64,000 nucleotides of DNA from Rhipicephalus microplus (Eukaryota > Arthropoda > Arachnida > Ixodida > Ixodidae). The stretch spans positions 310,001 to 374,000 of the forward strand of contig NW_027464602.1 in the NCBI RefSeq assembly GCF_043290135.1, written 5' to 3'. Of this stretch, positions 7,005 through 17,676 are shown one piece after another. Below the pieces are notes generated by a model, which made no database searches, was not told the origin of the DNA, and saw nothing but the letters and a program-made list of their open reading frames with translations. Position numbers and translations under genes: made by a program. Numbering within the stretch: position 1 is the stretch's first letter; each line of letters opens with the position of its first letter.

Positions 7005-7078
7005 CACCACCGCGTGGGCTCGAACCTCCAACTTTTCGGTTAAGAGCCGATCACGCTAGTCAATTGCGCCACGGAGAC
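7005..7078 (-). pseudogene. tRNA-like unit with CTT (Lys-type) anticodon
   Basis: The plus-strand loop TTAAGAG gives the minus-strand loop CTCTTAA, so the anticodon at 7042-7044 is CTT instead of GTT. The rest matches the paralogous GTT unit near 28.4 kb. One base change therefore shifts the nominal identity from Asn to Lys. T7 at 6989-6995. Confidence 0.55.
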
Positions 7079-7152
7079 AGTCCTGCTTCACTCTCACCAC
7101 CATCAAAACATATCTTCAAAGCTATCAGCCCAAAGAAAAAAAAGCGCCGCAC

Positions 7153-7226
7153 CACCACCGGGTTGGCTCAAACTACCAACTTTTCGGTTAACAGCCGATC
7201 ACGCTAGCGAATCGCGCCACGGAGAC
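7153..7226 (-). pseudogene. tRNA-Asn-like unit lacking C56
   Basis: The T loop reads TTTGAGC, so the near-invariant C56 of tRNAs and of the B box is T (CpG to TpG). T-stem strands are GGTAG/CAACC, four of five pairs. The GTT anticodon is intact. T8 at 7136-7143. Confidence 0.5.
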
Positions 7227-7299
7227 AGTCCTGCTCCCCTCTCACCACCATCAGAACATATCTTCAAAGTTATCAGCCCAAAGAAAAAAAGCGCCGAAC

Positions 7300-7373
7300 C
7301 ACCACCGTGTGGGCTCGAACCTCCAACTTTTCGGTTAACAGCCGATCACGCTAGCCCATTGCGCCACGGAGAC
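7300..7373 (-). tRNA. tRNA-Asn(GTT)-like unit
   Basis: The A and B boxes and GTT anticodon are intact, and the D loop reads AATGGGCTA. The T stem loses its outer pair (plus-strand CGTGTGGG). T7 at 7284-7290. Confidence 0.48.
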
Positions 7374-7447
7374 AGTCCTGCTTCACTCTCACCACCATCA
7401 TAACATATCTTCAAAGCTATCAGCCCAAAGAAAAAAAAGCGCCGCAC

Positions 7448-7521
7448 CACCACCGGGTGGGCTCGAAACTCCAACCTTTCGGTTAACTGCCGATCGCGCT
7501 AGCCAATGGCGCCACGGAGAC
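7448..7521 (-). pseudogene. tRNA-Asn-like unit lacking U33
   Basis: The anticodon loop is CAGTTAA: U33, nearly universal because it makes the U-turn, is A. The anticodon triplet is still GTT. T53 gives a class-B-like B box. T8 at 7431-7438. Representative of a large subfamily with TTAACTGCC on the plus strand. Confidence 0.5.
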
Positions 7522-7595
7522 AGTCCTGCTCCACTCTTACCACCATTAGAACATATCTTCAAAGCTATCAGCCCAAAGAAAAAAAAGCGCCGCAC

Positions 7596-7669
7596 CACCA
7601 ACGGGTGGACTCGAACCTTCAACTATCCGGTTAACAGCCGATCACGCTAGCCAATTGCGCCACGGAGAC
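7596..7669 (-). tRNA. tRNA-Asn(GTT)-like unit, GAGTCC B-box variant
   Basis: B box GGTTCGAGTCC still fits the consensus. CTGTTAA loop; the 3' anticodon strand carries CCGGA. T8 at 7579-7586. Confidence 0.5.
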
Positions 7670-7743
7670 AGTCCTGCTCCACTCTCACCACCATCAGAAC
7701 ATATCTTCAAAGCTATCAACACAAAGGAAAAAAAGCGCCCCAG

Positions 7744-7817
7744 CATCACCGGGTGGGCTCGAACTTCCAACCTTTCGGTTAACAGCCGATCGCGCTAGCC
7801 AGCTGCGCCAAGGAGAC
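7744..7817 (-). tRNA. Class-C tRNA-Asn(GTT)-like unit
   Basis: The A box TGGCGCAGCTGG fits the consensus very well, and the B box is AGTTCGAGCCC. The 3' acceptor CGGTGAT allows a U2-A71 pair that most units lack, but T7-C66 is mismatched. The trailer is the CAGCATCACC form, with T7 at 7728-7734. Representative of class C. Confidence 0.52.
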
Positions 7818-8280
7818 AGTCGTGCTCCACTCTCACCACCATCAGAACATATCTTCAAAGCTATCAGCGCAAAGAAAAAAGCAACACACCACTCCAGGGA
7901 GGGCTCGAAACTCCAACCTTTCGGTTAACAGCCGATCGCGCTAGCCAATGGCGCCACGGAGACAGTCCTGCTCCACTCTTACCACCATTAGAACATATCT
8001 TCAAAGCTATCAGCCCAAAGAAAAAAAAGCGCCGCACCACCGACGGGTGGGCTTGAACCTCCAACTTTCCGGTTAACAGCCGATCACGCTAGCCAATTGC
8101 GCCACGGAGACAGTCCAGCTCCACTCTCAACACCATCAGAACATATCTTCAAAGCTATCAGCCCAAAGAAAAAAAAGTGCCGCACCACCCCCGGGTGGGC
8201 TCGAGCCTCCAACTTTTCGGTTAACAGCCGATCACGCTAGCCAATTGCGCCACGGAGACAGTCCTGCTCCACTCTCACCA

Positions 8281-9230
8281 CCATCAGAACATATCTTCAA
8301 AGCTATCAGCCCACAGAAAAAAAAGCGCCGCACAACCACCGGGTGGGCTCGAACCTCCAACTTTTCGGTTAACAGCCGATCACGCTAGCCAATTGCGCCA
8401 CGGAGACAGTCCTGCTTCACTCTCACCACCATCATAACATATCTTCAAAGCTATTAGCCCAAAGAAAAAAAAGCGCCGCACCACCACCGGGTGGGCTCAA
8501 ACTACTGCTTTTCGGTTAACAGCCGATCACGCTAGCGAATTGCGCACGGAGACAGTCCTGCTCCACTCTCACCACCATCAGAACATATATTCAAAGCTAT
8601 CAGCCCAAAAAAAAGCGCCGCACCACCACCGTGTGGGCTCGAACCTCCAACTTTTCGGTTAACAGCCGATCACGCTAGCCAATTGCGCCACGGAGACAGT
8701 CCTGCTTCACTCTCACCACCATCATACCATATCTTCAAAGCTATCAGCCCAAAGAAAAAAAAGCGCCGCACCACCACCGGGTGGGCTCGAAACTCCAACC
8801 TTTCGGTTAACTGCCGATCGCGCTAGCCAATGGCGCCACGGAGACAGTCCTGCTCCACTCTTACCACCATTAGAACATATCTTCAAAGCTATCAGCCCGA
8901 AGAAAAAAAGCGCCGCACCACCAACGGGTGGACTCGAACCTCCAACTTTCCGGTTAACAGCCGATCACGCTAGCCAATTGCGCCACGGAGACAGTCCTGC
9001 TCCACTCTCACCACCATCAGAACTTATCTTCAAAGCTATCAGCACAAAGAAAAAAAAAGCGCCCCAGCATCACCGGGTGGGCTCGAACTTCCAACCTTTC
9101 GGTTAACAGCCAATCGCGCTAGCCAGCTGGGCCAAGGAGACAGTCGTGCTCCACTCTCACCACCATCAGAACATATCTTCAAAGCTATCAGCGCAGAGAA
9201 AAAAGCAACACACCACCACCGGGTGGGCTC
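8281..9230. repeat. Higher-order block, copy 1 (offset 5743)
   Basis: About six and a half units matching 14024-14973 in unit order, including the CATACCATATC spacer, the C56-loss unit with ACTACTGC, and the CAGCTGGGCC class-C variant. Confidence 0.75.
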
Positions 9231-10535
9231 AAACATCCAACTTTTCGGTTAACAGCCGACCACGCTAGCGAATTGCGCCACGGAGACAGTCCTGCTCCAC
9301 TCTCACCACCATCAGAACATATATTCAAAGCTATCAGCCCAAAAAAAAGCGCCGCACCACAACCGTGTGGGCTCGAACCACCAACTTTTCGGTTAACAGC
9401 CGATCACGCTAGCCAATCGCGCCACGGAGACAGTCCTGCTTCACTCTCACCACCATCATGACATATCTTCAAAGCTATCAGCCCAAAGAAAAAAAAGCGC
9501 CGCACCACCACCGGGTGGGCTCGAAACTCCAACCTTTCGGTTAACTGCCGATCGCGCTAGCCAATGGCGCCACGGAGACAGTCCTTCTCCACTCTTACCA
9601 CCATTAGAACATATCTTCAAAGCTATCAGCCCAAAGAAAAAAAAAGCGCCGCACCACCAACGGGTGGTCTCGAACCTCCAACTTTCCGGTTAACAGCCGA
9701 TCACGCTAGCCAATTGCGCCACGGAGACAGTCCTGCTCCACTCTCACCACCATCAGAACATATCTTCAAAGCTATCAGCGCAAAGAAAAAAGCAACACAC
9801 CACTCCAGGAGGGCTCGAAACTCCAACCTTTCGGTTAACAGCCGATCGCGCTAGCCAATGGCGCCACGGAGACAGTCCTGCTCCACTCTCACCACCATCA
9901 GAACATATCTTCAAAGCTATCAGCACAAAAAAAAAGCGCCCCAGCATCACCGGGTGGGCTCGAACTTCCAACCTTTCGGTTAACAGCCGATCGCGCTAGC
10001 CAACTGCGCCAACGAGACAGTCGTGCTCCACTCTCACCACCATCAGAACATATCTTCAAAGCTATCAGCCCAAAGAAAAAAAAGCGCCGCACCACCACCG
10101 GGTGGGCTCGAGCATCCAACCTTTCGGTTAACAGCCGATCGCGCTAGCCAATTGCCCCACGGAGACAGTAGTGCTCCACTCTCACCACCGTGAGAACATT
10201 TCTTCAGAGCTATCACCCCAAAGAAAAAAAAAGCGCCGCACCACCACCGGTTGCGCTCGAACCTCCAACCTTTCGGTTAACAGCCGATCGCGCTACCCAA
10301 TTGCGCCACGAAGACAGTCCTGCTCCACTCTCACCACCATCAGAACATATCTTCAAAGCTATCAGCGCAAAGAAAAAAGCAACACACTACTCCCGGGAGG
10401 GCTCGAAACTCCAACTTTTCGGTCAACAGCCGATCGCGCTAGCCAATTGCGCCACGGAGACAGTACTGCTCCACTCTCACCACCATCAGAACATATCTTC
10501 AAAGCTATCGGCCCAAAGAAAAAAAAGTGCCATAC

Positions 10536-10609
10536 TACCACCGGGTGGGCTCGAACCTCCGACCTTTTGGTTAACAGCCCATCGCGCTAGCCAATTGCGC
10601 CATGGAGAC
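10536..10609 (-). pseudogene. Class-D tRNA-Asn-like unit
   Basis: Anticodon stem ATGGG/CCAAA: C29 to G and G41 to A break a middle pair, so only three of five pairs remain. GTT anticodon and B box GGTTCGAGCCC are intact. Discriminator A. Representative of class D, which recurs at the same place in each 1.4-kb module. Confidence 0.5.
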
Positions 10610-11124
10610 AGTCCTGCACCACTCTCACCACCATCAGAACATATCTTCAAAGCTATCAGCCCAAAGAAAAAAAAGCGCCGCACCACCACCGGGTGGGCTC
10701 GAACTTCCAACCTTTCGGTTAACAGCCGATCGCGCTAGCCAACTGCGCCAAGGAGACAGTCGTGCTCCACTCTCACCACCATCAGAACATATCTTCAAAG
10801 CTATCAGCGCAAAGAAAAAAGCAACACACCACTCCAGGAGGGCTCGAAACTCCAACCTTTCGGTTAACAGCCGATCGCGCTAGCCAATGGCGCCACGGAG
10901 ACAGTCCTGCTCCACTCTTACCACCATTAGAACAAATCTTCAAAGCTATCAGCAGAAAGAAAAAAAAGCGCCGCACCACCAACGGGTGGGCTCGAACCTC
11001 CAACTTTCCGGTTAACAGCCGATCACGCTAGCCAATTGCGCCACGGAGACAGTCCTGCTCCACTCTCACCACCATCAGAACATATCTTCAAAGCTATCAG
11101 CCCAAAGAAAAAAAAGCGCCCCAC

Positions 11125-11198
11125 CACCACCGGGTGGGCTCGAGCCTCCAACTTTTCGGTTAACCGCCGATCACGCTAGCCAATTGCGCCACGGAGAC
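11125..11198 (-). pseudogene. tRNA-Asn-like unit with G33
   Basis: The anticodon loop reads CGGTTAA, so U33 is G while GTT is retained. A second, independent loss of U33 in the array, and again carried along by module duplication. Confidence 0.5.
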
Positions 11199-12610
11199 AG
11201 TCCTGCTCCACTCTCACCACCATCAGAACATATCTTCAAAGCTATCAGCCCACAGAAAAAAAAGCGCCGCACCATCACCGGGTGGGCTCGAACCTCCAAC
11301 TTTTCGGTTAACAACCGATCACGCTAGCCAATTGCGCCACGGAGACAGTCCTGCTTCACTCTCACCACCATCGTAACATATCTTCAAAGCTATCTGCCCA
11401 AAGAAAAAAAAGCGCCGCACCACCACCGGGTGGGCTCAAACTACCAACTTTTCGGTTAACAGCCGACCACGCTAGCGAATTGCGCCACGGAGACAGTCCT
11501 GCTCCGCTCTCACCACCATCAGAACATATATTCAAAGCTATCAGCCCAAAGAAAAAAAGCGCCGCACCACAACCGTGTGGGCTCGAACCTCCAACTTTTC
11601 GGTTAACAGCCGATCACGCTAGCCAATCGCGCCCCGGAGACAGTCCTGCTTCACTCTCACCACCATCATAACATATCTTCAAAGCTATCAGCCCAAAGAA
11701 AAAAAAGCGCCGCACCACCACCGGGTGGGCTCGAACATCCAACCTTTCGGTTAACAGCCGATTGCGCTAGCCAATTGTCCCACGGAGACAGTGGTGCTCC
11801 ACTCTCACCACCGTCAGAACATTTCTTTAGAGCTATCACCCCAAAGAAAAAAAAAGCGCCGCACCACCACCAGTTGCGCTCGAACCTCCAACCTTTCGGT
11901 TAACAGCCGATCGCGCTAGCCAATTGCGCCACGAAGACAGTCCTGCTCCACTCTCACCACCATCAGAACATATCCTCAAAGCTATTAACGCAAAGAAAAA
12001 AGCAACACACCACTCCCGGAAGGGCTCGAAACTCCAACCTTTCGGTTAACAGCCGATCGCGCTAGCCCATTGCGCCACGGAGACAGTACTGTTCCACTCT
12101 CACCACCATCAGAACATATCTTCAAAGCTATTAGCCCAAAGAAAAAAAAGCGCCATACCACCACCGGGTGGGCTCGAACCTCCGACCTTTTGGTTAACAG
12201 CCCATCGCGCTAGCCAATTGCGCCATGAAGACAGTCCTGCACCACTCTCACCACCATCACAACATTCTTCAAAGCTATCAGCCCAAAGAAAAAAAAGCGC
12301 CGCACCACCACCGGGTGGGCTCGAACCTGCAACTTTTCGGTTAACAGCCGATCACGCTAGTCAATTGCGCCACGGAGACAGTCCTGCTTCAGTCTCACCA
12401 CCATCAGAACATATCTTCAAAGCTATCAGCACAAAGAAAAAAAAGCGCCCCAGCATCAACGGGTGGGCTCGAACTTCCAACTATTCGGTTAACAGCCGAT
12501 CGCGCTATCCAACTGCGCCAAAGAAACAGTCGTGCTCCACTCTCACCACCATCAGAACATATCTTCAAAGCTATCAGCGCAAAGAAAAAAGCAACACACC
12601 ACTCCAGGGA

Positions 12611-13993
12611 GGGCTCGAAACTCCAACTTTTCGGTCAACAGCCGATCGCGCTAGCCAATTGCGCCACGGAGACAGTACTGCTCCACTCTCACCACCATCA
12701 GAACATATCTTCAAAGCTATCGGCCCAAAGAAAAAAAGTGCCATACTACCACCGGGTGGGCTCGAACCTCCGACCTTTTGGTTAACAGCCCATCGCGCTA
12801 GCCAATTGCGCCATGGAGACAGTCCTGCACCTCTCTCACCACCATCAGAACATATCTTCAAAGCTATCAGCCCAAAGAAAAAAAAGCGCCGCACCACCAC
12901 CGGGTGGGCTCGAACTTCCAAACTTTCGGTTAACAGCCGATCGCGCTAGCCAACTGCGCCAAGGAGACAGTCGTGCTCCACTCTCACCACCATCAGAACA
13001 TATCTTCAAAGCTATCAGCGCAAAGAAAAAAGCAACACAACACTCCAGGAGGGCTCGAAACTCCAACCTTTCGGTTAACAGCCGATCGCGCTAGCCAATG
13101 GCGCCACGGAGACAGTCCTGCTCCACTCTTACCACCATTAGAACAAATCTTCAAAGCTATCAGCAGAAAGAAAAAAAAAGCGCCGCACCACCAACGGGTG
13201 GGCTCGAACCTCCAACTTTCCGGTTAACAGCCGATCACGCTAGCCAATTGCGCCACGGAGACAGTCCTGCTCCACTCTCACCACCATCAGAACATATCTT
13301 CAAAGCTATCAGCCCAAAGAAAAAAAAGCGCCGCACCACCACCGGGTGGGCTCGAGCCTCCAACTTTTCGGTTAACCGCCGATCACGCTAGCCAATTGCG
13401 CCACGGAGACAGTCCTGCTCCACTCTCACCACCATCAGAACATATCTTCAAAGCTATCAGCCCACAGAAAAAAAAGCGCCGCACCACCATTGGGTGGGCT
13501 TGAACCTCCAACTTTTCGGTTAACAACCGATCACGCTAGCCAATTGCGCCACGGAGACAGTCCTGCTTCACTCTCACCACCATCGTAACATATCTTCAAA
13601 GCTATCAGCCCAAAGAAAAAAAAAGCGCCGCACCACCACCGGGTGGGCTCAAACTACCAACTTTTCGGTTAACAGCCGACCACGCTAGCGAATTGCGCCA
13701 CGGAGACAGTCCTGCTCCGCTCTCACCACCATCAGAACATATATTCAAAGCTATCAGCCCAAAGAAAAAAAGCGCCGCACCACATCCGTGTGGGCTCGAA
13801 CCTCCAACTTTTCGGTTAACAGCCGATCACGCTAGCCAATCGCGCCACGGAGACAGTCCTGCTTCACTCTCACCACCATCATAACATATCTTCAAAGCTA
13901 TCAGCCCAAAGAAAAAAAAGCGCCGCACCACCACCGGGTGGGCTCGAACATCCAACCTTTCGGTTAACAGCCGATTGCGCTAGCCAATTTCCC
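12611..13993. repeat. 1.4-kb module, copy 2
   Basis: Offset 2211-2213 from copy 1, i.e. 15 units. It diverges at about 13995, where GTCTTGCTCATC replaces the usual spacer. Confidence 0.75.
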
Positions 13994-14023
13994 CACGGAG
14001 ACAGTCTTGCTCATCTCTCACCA

Positions 14024-14973
14024 CCATCAGAACATATCTTCAAAGCTATCAGCCCACAGAAAAAAAAGCGCTGCACAACCACCGGGTGGGCTCGAACCTC
14101 CAACTTTTCGGTTAACAGCCGATCACGCTAGCCAATTGCGCCACGGAGACAGTCCTGCTTCACTCTCACCACCATCATAACATATCTTCAAAGCTATTAG
14201 CCCAAAGAAAAAAAAGCGCCGCACCACCACCGGGTGGGCTCAAACTACTGCTTTTCGGTTAACAGCCGATCACGCTAGCGAATTGCGCACGGAGACAGTC
14301 CTGCTCCACTCTCACCACCATCAGAACATATATTCAAAGCTATCAGCCAAAAAAAAAGCGCCGCACCACCACCGTGTGGGCTCGAACCTCCAACTTTTCG
14401 GTTAACAGCCGATCACGCTAGCCAATTGCGCCACGGAGACAGTCCTGCTTCACTCTCACCACCATCATACCATATCTTCAAAGCTATCAGCCCAAAGAAA
14501 AAAAAGCGCCGCACCACCACCGGGTGGGCTCGAAACTCCAACCTTTCGGTTAACTGCCGATCGCGCTAGCCAATGGCGCCACGGAGACAGTCCTGCTCCA
14601 CTCTTACCACCATTAGAACATATCTTCAAAGCTATCAGCCCGAAGAAAAAAAGCGCCGCACCACCAACGGGTGGACTCGAACCTCCAACTTTCCGGTTAA
14701 CAGCCGATCACGCTAGCCAATTGCGCCACGGAGACAGTCCTGCTCCACTCTCACCACCATCAGAACTTATCTTCAAAGCTATCAGCACAAAGAAAAAAAA
14801 AGCGCCCCAGCATCACCGGGTGGGCTCGAACTTCCAACCTTTCGGTTAACAGCCAATCGCGCTAGCCAGCTGGGCCAAGGAGACAGTCGTGCTCCACTCT
14901 CACCACCATCAGAACATAACTTCAAAGCTATCAGCGCAGAGAAAAAAGCAACACACCACCACCGGGTGGGCTC
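14024..14973. repeat. Higher-order block, copy 2 (offset 5743)
   Basis: Partner of 8281-9230, with scattered single-base differences. The same block order returns near 19.4 and 24.4 kb. Confidence 0.75.
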
Positions 14974-16293
14974 AAACATCCAACTTTTGGGTTAACAGCC
15001 GATCACGCTAGCCAATTGCGCCACGGAGACAGTCCTGCTCCACTCTCACCACCATCAGAACATATCTTCAAAGCTATCAGCCCACAGAAAAAAAAGCGCC
15101 GCACCACCACCGGGTGGGCTCGAACCTCCAACTTTTCGGTTAACAACCGATCACGCTAGCCAATTGCGCCACGGAGACAGTCCTGCTTCACTCTCACCAC
15201 CATCATAACATATCTTCAAAGCTATCAGCCCAAAGAAAAAAAAAGCGCCGCACCACCACCGGGTGGGCTCAAACTACCACCTTTTCGGTTAACAGCCGAC
15301 CACGCTAGCGAATTGCGCCACGGAGACAGTCCTGCTCCACTCTCACCACCATCAGAACATATATTCAAAGCTATCAGCCCAAAAAAAAGCGCCGCACCAC
15401 AACCGTGTGGGCTCGAACCTCCAACTTTTCGGTTAACAGCCGATCACGCTAGCCAATCGCGCCACGGAGACAGTCCTGCTTCACTCTCACCACCATCATG
15501 ACATATCTTCAAAGCTATCAGCCCAAAGAAAAAAAAGCGCCGCACCACCACCGGGTGGGCTCGAAACTCCAACCTTTCGGTTAACTGCCGATCGCGCTAG
15601 CCAATGGCGCCACGGAGACAGTCCTTCTCCACTCTTACCACCATTAGAACATATCTTCAAAGCTATCAGCCCAAAGAAAATAAAAAGCGCCGCACCACCA
15701 ACGGGTGGACTCGAACCTCCAACTTTCCGGTTAACAGCCGATCACGCTAGCCAATTGCGCCACGGAGACAGTCCTGCTCCACTCTCACCACCATCAGAAC
15801 ATATCTTCAAAGCTATCAGCGCAAAGAAAAAAGCAACACACCACTCCAGGAGGGCTCGAAACTCCAACCTTTCGGTTAACAGCCGATCGCGCTAGCCAAT
15901 GGCGCCACGGAGACAGTCCTGCTCCACTCTCACCACCATCAGAACATATCTTCAAAGCTATCAGCACAAAGAAAAAAAGCGCCCCAGCGTCACCGGGTGG
16001 GCTCGAACCTGCAACTTTTCGGTCAACAGCCGATCACGCTAGTCAATTGCGCCACGGAGACAGTCCTGCTTCAGTCTCACCACCATCAGAACATATCTTC
16101 AAAGCTATCAGCACAAAGAAAAAAAAGCGCCCCAGCATCAACGGGTGGGCTCGAACTTCCAACTATTCGGTTAACAGCCGATCGCGCTATCCAACTGCGC
16201 CAAAGAGACAGTCGTGCTCCACTCTCACCACCATCAGAACATATCTTCAAAGCTATCAGCGCAAAGAAAAAAGCAACACACCACTCCAGGGAG

Positions 16294-17676
16294 GGCTCGA
16301 AACTCCAACTTTTCGGTCAACCGCCGATCGCGCTAGCCAATTGCGCCACGGAGACAGTACTGCTCCACTCTCACCACCATCAGAACATATCTTCAAAGCT
16401 ATCGGCCCAAAGAAAAAAAAGTGCCATACTACCACCGGGTGGGCTCGAACCTCCGACCTTTTGGTTAACAGCCCATCGCGCTAGCCAATTGCGCCATGGA
16501 GACAGTCCCGCACCACTCTCACCACCATCAGAACATATCTTCAAAGCTATCAGCCCAAAGAAAAAAAAGCGCCGCACCACCACTGGGTGGGCTCGAACTT
16601 CCAACCTTTCGGTTAACAGCCGATCGCGCTAGCCAACTGCGCCAAGGAGACAGTCGTGCTCCACTCTCACCACCATCAGAACATATCTTCAAAGCTATCA
16701 GCGCAAAGAAAAAAGCAACACACCACTCCAGGAGGGCTCGAAACTCCAACCTTTCGGTTAACAGCCGATCGCGCTAGCCAATGGCGCCACGGAGACAGTC
16801 CTGCTCCACTCTTACCACCATTAGAACAAATCTTCAAAGCTATCAGCAGAAAGAAAAAAAAAGCGCCGCACCACCAACGGGTGGGCTCGAACCTCCAACT
16901 TTCCGGTTAACAGCCGATCACGCTAGCCAATTGCGCCACGGAGACAGTCCTGCTCCACTCTCACCACCATCAGAACATATCTTCAAAGCTATCAGCCCAA
17001 AGAAAAAAAAGCGCCGCACCACCACCGGGTGGGCTCGAGCCTCCAACTTTTCGGTTAACCGCCGATCACGCTAGCCAATTGCGCCACGGAGACAGTCCTG
17101 CTCCACTCTCACCACCATCAGAACATATCTTCAAAGCTATCAGCCCCCAGAAAAAAAAGCGCCGCACCACCACCGGGTGGGCTCGAACCTCCAACTTTTC
17201 GGTTAACAACCGATCACGCTAGCCAATTGCGCCACGGAGACAGTCCTGCTTCACTCTCACCACCATCGTAACATATCTTCAAAGCTATCAGCCCAAAGAA
17301 AAAAAAAAGCGCCGCACCACCACCGGGTGGCCTCAAACTACCAACTTTTCGGTTAACAGCCGACCACGCTAGCGAATTGTGCCACAGAGACAGTCCTGCT
17401 CCGCTCTCACCACCATCAGACAATATATTCAAAGCTATCAGCCCAAAGAAAAAAAGCGCCGCACCACAACCGTGTGGGCTCGAACCTCCAACTTTTCGGT
17501 TAACAGCCGATCACGCTAGCCAATCGCGCCACGGAGACAGTCCTGCTTCACTCTCACCACCATCATAACATATCTTCAAAGCTATCAGCCCAAAGAAAAA
17601 AAAGCGCCGCACCACCACCGGGTGGGCTCGAACATCCAACCTTTCGGTTAACAGCCGATTGCGCTAGCCAATTGCC
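16294..17676. repeat. 1.4-kb module, copy 3
   Basis: Offset 3683 (25 units) from copy 2. Differs by a TTGACCGCC-type change in its first unit and a CACAGAGACAG substitution near 17384. Confidence 0.75.

Larger units (their letters stand above)
10400..11780. repeat. 1.4-kb module, copy 1
   Basis: Ordered run: GGTCAACAG loop unit, class D, class C, class B, TTCCGG unit, G33 unit, AACAACC unit, C56-loss unit, then the GATTGCGC unit. Further copies start near 12611, 16294 and 21307. Confidence 0.75.

Noticed and set aside
10486..10710. Minus-strand 60-115-codon frames with MEVRAHPVVVRRFFFFGLIALKICSDGG peptides
   Set aside because: The F-rich stretch is the T-run terminator translated, and the WRNWLARSAVNRKVG part is the tRNA body; not a coding region.
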